The notes: generated by a model from the letters alone, not told the origin. DNA of 64,000 bases from Dipetalonema caudispina (GCA_013365325.1 JABVXV010000132.1:43394-107393); one strand, 5' to 3'; positions 1 through 14,200 are shown, counted from the first letter of the stretch. Translations and numbers: made by a program.

Positions 1-2631
1 TTTGAGATGGACCATAAATTTCCTGTGAATTTTTTCCATATATCATTCCAAATTCGGCCTTATCCGGTGAAAATATTCGAGCAATACAAGGATATGGAAA
101 TTGTGGATGTTTCTTTTTGAATATAAAATGATAGAGCGGATTGCATGGAGCAAATACCGATCGTAAACCAACAGGTGAAATTATTGAAAAGCATGGAATT
201 ATAATCTGAAATTGAATATTTTTTACTGCCATATATCGATTTGACATACGGAATTAGAAATATTTGGAATGTGCTTCAATTAAAGCAATTAAGCATTTAA
301 TTCGTAATAATGTAAGGATTTCTCATATTAACTTTTGGCTATAAATTTTTAAAATAATAGTTAAAATTGAACTGGATAATTTTTAAAAGTTCATAGTAGA
401 CTTATCGATTTTCTCGTCGGTGCTAGATCAATTTGATTGATATAATGTTGTAGTTGTTTAGCGTTAAGTGATTTCAAGAAATGTTTTGAAAATAGCATTT
501 TTGGTTGAAAAAGATACCTAAATTTGAAAAATATGCCTAAAATAAAAATTTTATCAATCAATTTGTTTGCAAAGAAATTTCAAAATTTTCCATTCTCCTC
601 TAGTATCATCATCCATATCAGTACTTTTAAATTTCATCAAAACATTACATTTTAAGATTAACAGTTTCCGAATCTAATTCCACGACATTTATATCATCGT
701 TGGTAAGACATGTACGAAACAAACCATCACATCGATATGCTTTTATCTAAATTTAATTTTAGATTTAATTATAATTTTAAATTTAAATCTTTTCTAATAA
801 ATTTAATTTTAGCTTAAAACATAAACATTTTACTTTTCTATGCTAAAATAGTAAGTTTAAATTTACCACGCTACGTGTATGCAAAATTTTCTCATATGTT
901 TCATAGAAAAATGTTTCCACTTCCATTATTTGACCAGATGGCTTCCAATAAAATGTTGAATTGTATGAAGTTATCAAAACTAAACGTGTCCCTTGTTTTG
1001 GTGATAAATCTTGCCGTACCACATATTCCGTAGTTCCTTGTGTTGCTTCCTAAATAATAGCAACAATTATTATTCCACAATGAAATCTTCCCGAAAGATT
1101 GAAAAATCGATAATTCGTATCATTTAATATGAGAAAGAATAAGTTGATATGATAAAATGATAGGAAATAAATTTCCATTTAATTTTGTCAAATTAAATTA
1201 CTTTAATATTTTTGTTCATTTCATTTACAAGCGTTTGTCCATTTGGATTCATTTGGAAGCATATTGTTTGCACCACTTCTTTTTTCATCCTTTCTTCCGG
1301 ATCAAACATTGTCATTTCTGCTTCATGAAACTGCAAAAAGAATGAAAGCGAATAGAATGGATAAATTAATCTGAATTTGAATTAACTAACCTCTGTACCG
1401 TAATACTTTTCAATATATTCAATTAATTCATCATTAAGTTTTAATAAATGGTTTTCTTCAAAGTATATTTGTATTGCTCCTTTTGATAATGATTTCAAGT
1501 GATTGATACAAAGATCGTTCAAATCTTCATGTATGGTTTTCCCGAGAGGTTCAATTGCTCCAAAGAGAGCTATAGAAAGAAGACAAAATTATTTTAAGAA
1601 ATTTAATGATAATCATCTATAACTCAATTTCAACAAGTTTTTCCGAATATGAAAGGATATCCTAGTTTGTTGACATTTTGCTTTTATCGATACAATTCTT
1701 ACAATTTTGATCAATGTTACTAATAATACTCTTGTAATCTTATATAAGTTATTCAATTATTTGATCAAACGTTTCTTTCGATCAACTACTTTGCAATACA
1801 TGTCGACTGATTAATTTATCGCAAATCTTCGTTTTATATTTCATACCTTTTGAAATCAAATTTGCAAGTTTAATTTTACATTTGCCATCAGCTAATATAT
1901 ACAAAGCTGTAAGTCCACGAACAATTTGCAACGGTGAAATGGCTAAGTTCCATTCTTCATTGGTAATACGCAAATTTTGCTGAAATTCGAAATACGATAT
2001 TGAAATAATCCATAACAAGTGAAATTCGATATACTATCCATCATCCGAAAGACATTGGTCAAAAACATATCACCCAGTATTAAAATAATTCAACCGGTTA
2101 ATTCCACTAGTCATTTATTCATACATGATGAATTCATCCGGTTAATCCTAACAATAACTGATCCGGACAATTATAGTCATAATTTAATGGGAAAAGAATT
2201 TTTAAATATAAATTTGATAATTGTTAAGATAAAAAAAAAAAGCAACTTCACATTAACAAAATAACAATAAACATTTAAGATTTGCAAAACGATCATTTCG
2301 ATGTTTTTTTTTTTTTTTTTTTTTGATGCTACAACTAAACGGTAAATTGAAATCTTCGTTTTTTTTTTTTTTTTTTCCATTTCTAATGCATAACGTGTAT
2401 CACATACGTACGTCTTTACGTCTATTCTTCAAAATATAAATCCATGTATTATGAGTGGAATCTAACAGAAAAAAAAAAAAAACAATGAGTAAAAACAAAA
2501 TAATTTGAAATGATACAAACCAATTCTTCCGCTGGTAAATATTCTAAATTAAGACGTTTCGATGGAATTTTGTTCAATAGTCGAATACCAAAATCGATTA
2601 ATGGGAAACAATCCCAGTCGTCTATGATAAT
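1..2631 (-). CDS. Unrecognised multi-exon gene, 3' end beyond the window edge
   Basis: Six exons join in phase on the minus strand at about 2521-2631, 1847-1979, 1391-1569, 1202-1330, 867-1049 and 1-205. All junctions have GT donors and AG acceptors. The readable product has a helical part (EEWNLAISPLQIVRGLTALY, then IHEDLNDLCINHLKSLSKGA) followed by a strand-rich part (GTRLVLITSYNSTFYWKPSG, then IIPCFSIISPVGLRSVFAPC). No signal peptide, membrane segment or catalytic motif is visible. The most 5' exon found starts with a partial codon, so more exons lie upstream. A spliceable open segment at about 3440-3561 could be one of them. The gene continues off the left edge, so the C-terminus is missing. 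I do not recognise the family. Phase-consistent splicing and even codon use argue that it is real and functional. Confidence 0.7.
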
Positions 2632-3789
2632 TTCTGATTTTTACTCAAATTTCAATTGAAATTTATAAACAAGTCAAAATAAGTAAATCAGTACTTTTGT
2701 ATTAATTTACCTTCAACTTATTGAAATGGAATATTTCTCGACGAAATTTTAACTTAGTTATTCTTACCATAACTTAACTACTCTAATTTAATTATACTTA
2801 ATTAAATTTAATCATTTATTTAAACCAAGAAGAAAGTGTGAAATTGTCGTAAGATAATGATAATAAATAATTGTTCATAAATAAACGAATTTTTATTTCA
2901 TAATATAGAAAAGTAAATTTTCTTTTCTCTCACTCTCTCTCTCTCTCGTTTTTAAGTAAATTTAAAAAAAAAAAAAAAGACAATAATAGTACTAATTTTC
3001 GGATGAGCAAATGGAGTGACCATAATGCTAAAGTTATTGAGTAAAATAATCGATCTCAAATTTGTAACTTAAACAACAGTTCTCGAATATCGAGACAAAT
3101 AATACTAACTAATAGCAAGAAGGAATTCAGCTATTTATAATTGTATTCAAAAATATGCAAATTACAAAAAAAAAAAAAAAAAAGGTCAACGAATATTTTT
3201 TTGTTGTGTTCAAAAAAATGAAAAAAGATGGATAATATGTAGCAAAAAATTTCAAATATATCAGTGTTAGACTTTTGAATATTCTTCATAAATATCAGCT
3301 TTACATCGCTTTATTTCCAATTGGATATAAAATTCGTTTAATAATAATTTCAACTTAGTGACAAATTTTTTTGCACCAAATCATTTTATCAATTCATTTT
3401 ATCATCGTATAACAATTTATTGAACATAAAAGATATTTTTATACGACAACTTCTATTATTATCATTGCATAAGCAATTAAACTTTTGCTTCGCCGTAACA
3501 TATCATATTTTTTTTGGACAAATTTATTTTTCTCAATTTCCGGAAATGCTGATTGGAATATCTGAAATATTTTTTACAAAAATATGAAATCATTTCTAAC
3601 TATTCAATTTCTATGATTATTTTGCAATTTTTATTGCTAAACCTATCAAAAGTATTTTTAACACGATAAAATCAATCTTTCAATTTTAAAATATTAAAAG
3701 TACTAAGTTTCATCATACCTTTAATGTATTTCAGATGAATAGATTATTTATCTTTAAATGTTTAATTTGATATATATTTGAACAAACTT

Positions 3790-6715
3790 TGAATGAGCAT
3801 TGATTGCATCTGCTCATCAACTAACATCACGGCCAGCAGCATTGTCAAATATACCACAATAATGAGTTGCCGAAAAGATTGTTACTAATTTATGATTAGC
3901 AAAAAATTTATACCCATCTTGAACAACCTAAAATTATTAGTGTAATGAAATATATCAATTATTGATTTATTTTAGTTATTTTTGTACTTTATTACTATTT
4001 CTGCAATAAAATTTACAGTTTCTTGTTATCCTTTTCTAATTTTTGTAATAATGAAGCATAAAAATTAAATGATTATAACTTCTTTTTAAAATATAACATA
4101 AAATGATACAGAAATGTACAGAATGATACGTTTTTCATTCCTTTATTTCCAATATATCGAAATATATATTAAATTTTCTTACTTGATATGTACGACAGAT
4201 CAAATCTAAGTTGAATTTTTCGCATATTCTATTGACCATTTTAGCAACAAAAGTAAAGGATATGCCACGATCGTTAAATTTAAATTCATCTGTGTATGAA
4301 TTTTGATCAGCCCATAGTAAATCCAATGGTAGTGATGAATTCGGTGGATCTTAATGCTATAGAATTGGATGAAAAGAAAGAGGTAAATAAATTTGCATAA
4401 CTACTGTAATCATCTCAATGAGATTAAAAAGTATTGAATTTCGTCAATCAATTAAATGTCTATTGAAAGATCCCAGTGGTTACAGTAAAAATTATTTTAT
4501 TTAAAAACTATTTATTCACTCTTGAGAGCTTTGACAAAGAGAATTAATGAAGTCTAATTTCAACGAGACTATTTAGAAATCAATATTACTCAGATCATGA
4601 GGTAATTAATTATCAGTTAATCAGCATTAACATTATCTGAAAGTTGGTGCCATCAATCAACCACAACTTCGTTTAAACGTTAATTAGAAAAGTCATCAAC
4701 AACAAAAGAAAAAAAGAGTGAATTTTATAAAAATCAAAAAATACGCTAACTTATGCTTAAAAATAAAGTCAATCTTGATTATATCATTTTGATCTAATTA
4801 ATAAGAATAATGGATGAGAAAATTTGCATAAGTTAAAATGTTTTGATTTATCTCATATAGATTATTCAAAGAATAACAAATCAAATTTACGGTTAATGGT
4901 CGATAGATTGTTTGGAGAATGTTAAGATTATCAGCTTTAAGCAAATCTGGCGATAAGCTATCATGCATGCAAAGTATTTAGATCACCAATGATTGCACTT
5001 ACAGGCATTACGTTGAAAACACTCTGTAAATTACGAATATCTCTGTCTCGAACATTTTCATTTCTAACGTTTAAGCATTAAACTTGAAAATCGGAAATTC
5101 CGAAATATTAATCGTTTACTAAATGAATTAAGATAAACTAATAAACAAGATAATTTAACATAGGTAAATATTTCATAATTTTGAGTTATCGTTAAACATT
5201 GAATTTTGCTTATTTTAATAATTGTAGCTCATAATCAGATGGAATTATTTTATAATTCAGATGACATTTTTTTTTTCCAACTTGTCTTCTTATAAAAATT
5301 TCAAAATCTTCGCAAAATTTTCCACCAAGGAAATTGCATATTTTTGAGAATTTTTATTGTGCATTAAAATTTACATATCTTACATTATTCAAAAAGATTT
5401 CACAATTAAACAAAAGTTTTTCTCTCTTTTTTTGCATCCTATTCATATTTTCTAGATTCGAAAATATTTGAAGTAAAAATTAGGGTTAAAAAAAATAGAA
5501 ACTTAAAGTGGTAGAAAAAGACATCGTTGCATTATTTCGTCGTAAAAGCCATAAATTCGATTTACTAGCTGTGTTTCATGATTTCCACGGAGTAGAAACA
5601 AATTTCTCGGGTATCGTAACTACAAAAAAAAAAAAAAAAAAAAAGAAAGAATTATATATAAATTATTCTTCATAAAAAAAATTTGAATAAATTTGGGATT
5701 ACTTTAAGGATCGTTAAGAATATCAATCAATTTCTGTAATAAAAAAAAAAAAAAAAAACATTGAATATTTTTCAATGCTTTTTATGATCGCGCTATTCGA
5801 AATTTCACATAATCCTTCTGCAGGATTACGAGAAAACTTATGGCATCAAAGATAAAATTAGAAGGATTTATGTAAACTTAAAAAATTCAACATATGAAAA
5901 CGAACGACAAGCCGTCCGATATGTCTTTCTGAACAGATTTACCAAAGATAATGTAATAGTATAAATTCTTATTTCTACAGATATACACATTTGTTAACTT
6001 ATACCTTTCGTTATTCCCAATGACCTATGACATATTGACAAATTTAGACAATAAATTCGAACTTATTAGTCAGAATTACTTTGCATGCAAACAAAAAAAT
6101 GATTACTTCCAGGTTCATCTTTCCACGATCGACATAATCTCCAAGGAAAAGATAATTTGTCTTATGCTAGAAACCATTCTGAGAGTTACACAATGTTTAC
6201 TTTTATATTATTGATTTGTATGTATGTAATTTCTTATTTATGAATTTAATTTCAAAATTTTAATTTTCAGAATTGAGCAACAAATAATTGTCAGACAAAA
6301 CAAATGAAATATTTCCCACACTTTATTGAAAATATGCATTAAATCGCCGAATTGTCCATGAATATCCCCACAAACTGTCACTGGTGGTTTTAATTTTAAC
6401 ATAACCGGTTGTTCCATAAATAATACCATTACATTTAGCAATAGATCTGTGATATCCTAAACATATGAAATAATAAATTGATCATGATAATGATCGATTT
6501 TATAATTACATGATGTAAAAATTTTATTTTGCATTTACGTAGCTTAGTTATATTATGTCATAAATTCACAAATATAAAATTTTTTAACTTCTCAGATGAA
6601 AAAGAAAAACTCAAACTTGTTCAGTGATAGAAATGCTAATTCCCGTTTTAGGTCTTCCAATTGACATTATATGAGCAAAGATATAATTAAGGTCAAATTG
6701 GTGGTACTTGAACTT
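3790..6715 (-). pseudogene. Protein phosphatase 1-like catalytic subunit, frame-disrupted copy
   Basis: Segments read in order on the minus strand match a PPP-family phosphatase. They are an N-terminal segment near 6617-6711; VCGDIHGQF in exon 6322-6446; [12 protein letters not shown] near 6110-6175; LFLLRGNHE near 5550-5625; SLSPDLLKADNLNILQTIYR near 4900-4970; DLLWADQN with NDRGISFTF near 4195-4330; and DGYKFFA with LVTIFSA near 3840-3930. The metal-binding signatures GDIHG, GDYVDRG and GNHE are all kept. The frame breaks between IIGD and ILCMH-like sequence at about 4970-4985, and again at about 3828-3845, where one extra base follows FDNA. An in-frame TAG at 6177-6179 may be avoided by an alternative TTTCTAG acceptor. 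Family members bind two metals and dephosphorylate Ser/Thr residues. The divergence resembles nematode-specific PP1 paralogues. The call is pseudogene, but assembly errors could produce the same pattern. Confidence 0.72.
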
Positions 6716-6719
6716 CGCT

Positions 6720-8716
6720 TGCTGTTGATGGTAACGATAATGTTGCAAAATTTAATTTTCATATCAATCTAAACATTTTGAAAGTGATAATTTATCACTC
6801 ACTTGGGAATATATTTATTAAATTGATTAAATCTTTAATATGATTTAAAAGATTTATCATACAATATACTTCACATTAAAGTAAATTCAATTCAATTATG
6901 TCAAATATATGTAATAATTATTTTTCACATTTTATTGATAATACTTTTGCAATCGTTTTTTTTTTTTTTGCAGCGAACAATGGGAATTTAAAATATTTAG
7001 TAATTTAAATGAATGCAAAAAAGATTTTCACTTTTTTCTTTTTCCAGAAAAATGGGTAATTGGTAAAAAGTATTTCATTATCGATTAATTATCGATGAAT
7101 TAAAACAAAAAAAAAAAAAAAAAGTGAATGGTTAATTTCGAAAAGAAAACTCTTTAAAAGAATTTCTGAGATAAATACATTCATTCTCAGATAATAATAC
7201 TAAATTTCGATTGCAAAATATTGCAAATTTTTCATCTCTATTCAAAAATTGAAATTTAGAAAATACCCTTAGACAATATGCTATCGCCTGATGTTGTCAT
7301 TTGTATTATTTATAAAACAATAAGCATATTAGCTATAAAAATTACATCTAAATAAAATTACATTTATATCAAAAATTTACATTTTTGAAAATATTAAAAT
7401 TAAAATTAAAAATATCACTAGCAAATAACCTTTAAAAGTAAAAAAACTATCCTCCCTCCTGATTAACTTCTAAAAAAAATTTCATATCCAATTTAAGAAG
7501 ATTCGTCTACTTAAGATAAATTATATTTCTCAGACAAGTAGCTAGTAGAGCATTCAACATCTAACCTCTTACCTGTTACCTGTTTTAGAATATCAAAAAA
7601 ATTACATTTGATACTATATATATTATGGAAAGAAAATTATTGCAATTTTTAAAATGTTCAAGTTTAATTTTTTTTTTTTTTTTATATTTGATAACGAATT
7701 TTGTCGCATATTAAGAGATTTTGCTAATTTTTCAATTATTTTTATTGCATTGAATTGTGGAATTTTTCGCTTACTTACCGCCAACAATATTTTTTATCGA
7801 TCATTGCATTGTTAGGAATGAAATAAAAAAAATAAATGAATAAATCAAATATCCATCTATAACAAATATAATGATCATTGGAAAAAGTTTCTCAATTCCC
7901 GGCAAGTTTACAACAATATATCCATTTTTGTTCTACATTAATCATTCCATGGATTACATACCTCATTTGCTGTTAACTTTCTTTTCCTGATCGTTTTTTT
8001 TTTTTTTTTCAACTTTCGCCTTCTTATTTTGTTTATTTATGCATTTCATATTTAACTTTTCATTATATAATATTCAATAGAAAATCATAATGAAATCAAT
8101 CAATAATTTCATCTTTAAGTTTGAAATTTTTACAGAAATATTAAATGCTAATATTAAAGATGAATATATTACATCGATTTATACTTGCTATTTCAATTTT
8201 CTCCAATCAAATGATCATTTCTGGTTAGTTTTGTTGAAAATAATCTCTCTTTTTTTTTTGTTTTTTTTGACTTTAATATGATCTAATAAATGAAGCCAAT
8301 AATTAATAAGCGTGAAAATGATTAATATATATAAAATATCAATGAATAGGAATATGAATTTTGCATACTATTTTCAATTTAGAATCATTTAAATGAAATT
8401 ATGCACTTCATAACATACATTAACAGCTATGGTGCTATCAAAGGATGACGTAGAGGAACACGTGTTATACCAAATGATCAAACGTGAAATGAAAATTCAG
8501 TATTCTTAGAAAGCTATTAAATTTTTTCAGCAAATTTGTTTTTTTTTTTTTTTTTTTATCTGATTTAATCAGTTAATTAGTTCGTAGTGCGTATCACAGA
8601 AAATTTTCCGATAATTTGCTGCCTGATACTAAAAAAAGCTTTTCATATGAAGTTTGAGAAAATATTTGAAATAATTAAATTTTACGTACGTTAACACGGA
8701 TACTTTTTACATCAGA
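6720..8716. other. Intergenic stretch with no supported gene
   Basis: This interval between the PP1-like copy and the CPG4-like gene is A+T-rich, with T runs near 6958, 7671, 7996 and 8540. A short open segment at 8428-8510 with an upstream acceptor-like AACAG could be a 5' exon of the gene downstream, but its splice phase does not fit, so it was not used. Confidence 0.5.
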
Positions 8717-11249
8717 TATGAAAGAATTACGTTTGGATGACATTTCCTTCCAACTTCAACGTTCACCAACATTGACAACAATAGGTGCACCAACAAAAGG
8801 TTGGCTAAATCAACAAATGGAACAATTAAAGCGAGCTTTAAACATCACGACAATAGCGCCCAAATCGATAATGTCGGAAATTGTACGCTGCTTACGTAAG
8901 TTATCGTTAAATTTTGAATTTTATTCATTTTAACGAGAATATTTATCAATTTACGGGAATTTCAGGATGCACAAAGCCAATCTTTCTAGCGATTCGAGCA
9001 GCATTAGTATCGGGAAATCATTTCGAGCGATTTATCAACATTTGCGAGTACGCTTTGTTTCAGCGTAAATCACGTAGCATAAATATGCTATCTATCATTT
9101 TCCAAATCGTATACAATTTTACCAGTTTTTTTTTTTTTTCTGATAAAAGCTGACTTTAATGAAATGCAAATTTTACAAACAATAACGTAATTATCACGTT
9201 TGTGATTATTTCAGCAGACTACGTGGAGTATTGCAATGTACCAGTCACATACCCGGAAAATGTTCAAAAGAAACAGGAATTGAATCATTGCTAAATAGTT
9301 TCCGGTATTTTTGCATGGATCAATTTTCAGGTAATTTCAACTGTTACTTTTTGTAATATTTTATTTCACAATAATGATAGTGCAGATAATATTATAAGTT
9401 AGTAATCAAACTTCCTAAAGAATTATTTAATTAAGAGATACTTGAAATTAGTATATCAAAATTATTTCTTTTATCCTTTTTTTTTTTTCTTCTCACAAAG
9501 TAATTTTAATTAACTTTACCTATTATATTGAATTTATCTTTTTATTATAGCATATAAGTATATTTTCGAATGTTTGGATCTTCATTCAGCAGCAGTTTTA
9601 CGTGGTAAGACGTATAAGTTATATAAGTTAAATTTGAAATCAATTAATAATTTAATCTATGTTTATATATTACTCCAACTCTTTGATGAAAAGTAATAAC
9701 AGAGTAAAATGAAAAGATATACAAATATGTCAAAATCAGTCAGAATAAATAATATGCAAATTTTTTCTTTTTTTTTTTTTTTTTTTTTGCAGAATGTCAA
9801 CAAAGATGTCAAACAACTCGTCGAGTACTTGGATGGTTCATATACAGTTATATCCATTCCACTTTACCGTTTTCATTACCGGAACCTGATGTACCGGTTA
9901 AAATAAATGTGAAATATTTTAATAAAATGAGCGGTGATGCTTGTAGGTATGTTTATACCTTCTTTTTATTATTATTATTTTTTTTGAGATTAATTATAAA
10001 GAAATGAAATATAATTTAGCTACCATATGAAAGTAAATAATCTGACAAATTAAGAAATTAACTAACCAGTCAGCAAAATAAACGAATTTGACTAATTTAA
10101 CCTTTGACTTCCAACTTTATCATTAACAAAAATTTATCAAATAAAAAGCCGAGTAGTTTGATCATTCTATAGATTAGATTAAAAAAAAAGAAAAAAAAAA
10201 AAAAAACGAAATACTAAATTAATCGTTTTGTATTTTCCCTGCAAATATTTTTTTAGCGCATTATCATGTTACACACAATGCTTACGAGAAAAATACAACA
10301 AACGTTGTAGTGATATTGGTGGTGATATGTTTTTGGTTAGAATTTAAAAATTATTTATTATGCAAAAAATGACCATTTAAGAAACTCTCAAATAAGTATT
10401 AATCCAATATTCTAGAAGGTATGAAATGATCAGGAATAGGTTATAATACATTGTTTTATATATATTATGTAGTATATTTCCGGTGAAATTCCGTTATAGA
10501 TATTTTTTACAGGATAAAGCTTAGTGTAATTTTCTATTTAGCTTTAATAGCTATCAATTATGCTTTATTTACTACTTACAGGAAATACTATTCAGACCGT
10601 TGATATCATTGCACAAATCTTGGGTATACAGTCCAATAGCTACATCGATGATGCTTATTATGCCACAAACATGTGATTTTCTTACAACATTAGATCAATT
10701 AAATGATTACAAGTAATTCGTTTTATTCGTTAGTGAAGTCAAAGGTTACATTTGAAATTGTAAATTACTCGAAATTCACTCATTAATAGCATTTCATATT
10801 GAAGATTAGACGAAAAGGCACTTATCAAAATCAAAAATGCATTCCCAACCGGCGCCAAAAATCAGCATGCCAATCATTTGCAAGTATATTTTTCAATTTT
10901 TTAATCTTTTAAATATATTTATGAGCTTCTACAAACTTTCCTGATTTACTTTCCGAAATATAATTATTTTCAGGGTCGTAACTTGTCTGCTAATTCATGG
11001 ATATCACTTTTGAAAAGTCTACCATTACCGCAAGATCAGAAAGAATTTTCGAGTAATAATCCAATAATAGATTCAGGTAAGCATATAAAGTTTCGTTTCA
11101 CTTTTTTCCGAATTTAAATTTGTTAGTTTGCTTGAACAAATTCTGTAGTGGCAAATTACTTTCCAGCACCACCAATACATATCGCAGAAATTGAAGAAGC
11201 AATTGAAGAATTCAAAGCGATCGATAAATTGCAACAGTTAAAATTATAA
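8717..11249 (+). CDS. Cysteine-rich protein, probable chondroitin proteoglycan 4 (CPG4)-like
   Basis: Ten exons join in consistent phase, at about 8717-8895, 8966-9050, 9215-9331, 9551-9603, 9793-9945, 10257-10336, 10582-10712, 10807-10881, 10974-11075 and 11167-11249, ending in TAA. The product is about 330 residues with spaced cysteines: CLRC, NIC, LQC, GKCSK, RYFC, FEC, CQQRC, GDAC, SCYTQC, KRC and MPQTC. This spacing and the MPQTC segment recall nematode secreted CPG4-domain proteins, some of which carry chondroitin chains in the embryo or eggshell. That family call comes from pattern memory only. The tail is an acidic helix (IEEAIEEFKAI). The first usable ATG is at 8719, two bases after a CATCAG acceptor, which fits trans-splicing. 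No signal peptide follows it, so a secreted protein would need an undetected upstream exon. No obvious Ser-Gly chain-attachment cluster is seen. Confidence 0.72.
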
Positions 11250-14200
11250 TCATTTTCCATTTTTATTTTTCCATTTTACTTGTTCTTAAATAGCTTGAAT
11301 ATCATCCATTCTGAATTTTGTAATAATTTTTATTTTAATAATAAAAATTTTCTGATTTTCGTACCCTTCTTTTTGCGAAGGACAACAATTCTGTATCATT
11401 TTAAAGATACATATTCCATATTTTATTATTTCAATTCATATAAATCAATTACTAGTACCATTTGCATATTTTGAATCACATCTTCACATTCTGTTATTAC
11501 CTTACTCCAGTGGCATGAAATAAGCGTATAATTTGCAAGCGATAATGATAAGTACCGAAATTTCTTTTGAATCCATGTATCAACAACCGGAATGCCAAAT
11601 ATTCGCAATTTACTCCTCTTTGACTATAAACTATTTTATTTTAATTGTTCACAAATATTTCTAATATAAAATTCTTTTTCATTTACGTCAATGATACATA
11701 CATATCAATTAGTTAGATTTTTACCTTATTTCATTCGATGCTATAGCAATATTTTGATATATTATACAATATCGTTTGTTTCTTCTTTTTTTTTTTTTTT
11801 TTTTTTTTTTCTAAATAATTTTTTTGCTAAACATGAAGATAAATGAAAAATCAATAGTGCTATTTTAAAACATTATGCATCTTCTAACAGTTATTTAGAA
11901 TTGTGCATTTGTTAATTTTGTTAATTTCTTCATTTCAATCTGAAAATATCACTTTACTCTTAGTGATACTGTAGATATACAAAATGTTTTGGTAGAAGTT
12001 TGTATTAGGTTTGATATAACTCGGGTGAATTTATGTGCTATTTAAACAATATCGCTATATTGTGGAAGAGTAAAGATTTAGATTAAGATAAAAAAAATCA
12101 ACAAACTATGTTATACAATTCTCGAATAATTGTTAGAAGATGTTTAGTGTTTTAAAATAGCACTATCGATTTTTCATATTTGAACACTTTAAGTTTAGAT
12201 AAGAATGACATATGAAGTTGGTATAAATTCGAGTTTTATCAAATCTAGAGTTCAAATCATATATTGATCCGGTATTGATTATTTATTCATAAAACATAAA
12301 AATTTAATGGAGGCCATAGTTCTTCAAAAAATCATACTATAGTTTAATTTAAATTTTTATGATGCAAATTTTTTGCGTCCATCAAAAGATATTGGATAAG
12401 AATGATTTTTCAGAAAATTTTGATAGTTACTTATTTTTTCATCTGTTTCTATTATATTATTAATACTGATATGATATATTCAGAAGGCTTAAATTTGAAT
12501 CATCCAAATTAAACAACGAAAAATATCATAATTATCTTATGGCCATGAATGATATTGAGCCAAAAATGTTACCAATGAGATGAATTGAAGCGAACGTGTG
12601 ATTTTAGCTAAAGTTATATTTAAATTTAACGAATTTTCAATCTATTCATTGCAATATCTCAACTCAATAAATGATAAATGAATTAATTTTCATGCGAAAA
12701 ACTTGTGAATTTGAAAATTACGATCGACTTAATTAATAAATATGCCATGGATTTCAAAGTTTTAGCAAATATACTAAGAAATATTTCAATCTCTAAACTT
12801 TATTTTTTGAAATTTCAACATTTTTACTCCCATACATGTAAATTGCCTCCCTTAAAGATTGTCTAAAACATATATCGTACAAAATACTTCTATCGTCTGC
12901 ACGGGTATTAATTCTTGATAAGTAAATTTAAATTTTCATCCTAGGTCTTTGAAATTTTAGAAATTTTTCTAGGATAACAATTTGTACTCTGCCATTAATA
13001 ACCGCTGTCACTTCATTATGATTTAATCAACGATCATTTCGAAAAGATCAAATGATAGTTTACTTGCACAATTTAAAGTTTCATTAGGTGGATTCTATTT
13101 CTAATAATTCTTGATGATGAACAAATTTGTAAACCTTAAATTGCTGCTAACAACAATCATCTGAAATCATTTCACTCAACCGGCGATATTCTCAGTGATA
13201 AATAGATCCAATGATAATTCCCAGTGATAATTAGATTCAATAACAAATTTGATGTGATCGTCTATAGACTTGAAATTATTGCCAAAAGTAAAATACATTT
13301 AAAAATAATTTGAATAAGTATTAAAGATGACTAATAGTTGTAATAGTTTTTGCAATAACACTTCATTTGATAATCATTTTGTCTTAATTTTTTTTAGATT
13401 AATTAAGTAACAATTTACAGAGAAGACAGATTAAAGTGTATTTTGAAATAGTGGACTAATTAATTAAATTGACTAATTACTCGTTGTAATACAAGAAAAA
13501 AAATACGTAACGGAGGATAAAATGCTGTTTTTTTTAAGTTATTTTAAGAAAAAAAAAAAAAAAAAAAATGTTATCATCATGGAATATCTCTGTGCACGCA
13601 CTAATTAATTAATTATTTTTGGACTTTTCAAATTTATAGTTAAATCTAACATTAAGGAAGGAATTTCCGAATAAAATAAATGATATTTTTATTACTTCTG
13701 TCTATTTTTGTTGCTTTAATTTTTGAATTACTAATTGTACTTTTGATAATTATGATTTTTCTATGAATCCATAAAGATTCCATCGGTTTTTTTGATATTA
13801 CAATTAGCATAAACTTATCTTTTTCACAAATTTGCATTTTTTTTTTGAATTTAACACTAAACTGTAAAATTTTAAATGGTTAAACTACAAGTTAAGGAAT
13901 AGCATCTCAATTATTAATTCCTTAATTTTCATTGATTAAAACATTAAGTTATTTGATACTGCCTGCAAAAGTTTGGTCATATAATCAAAATGGCAGATGT
14001 GTTATGAACAGGAAAGGTAGTAGAAAAAAGAAATTTAATTTTTAAATCTAGCAATTTATCGTCAATACTTTTAAAATTTCACACTTCAATTTATTTACTT
14101 TTAAAAGAACAATGCAATCTTTTAAAATTGCATTACTTTCGCATCAATTACAATTTCAAAACATTTCAAATTTTGTATTTTTATTATATTTGAATAAGAA

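Noticed and set aside
6177..6179. In-frame TAG in the PP1-like copy as proof of pseudogene
   Set aside because: The same bases form a TTTCTAG acceptor that could start the exon after the stop. The two frameshifts are stronger evidence.
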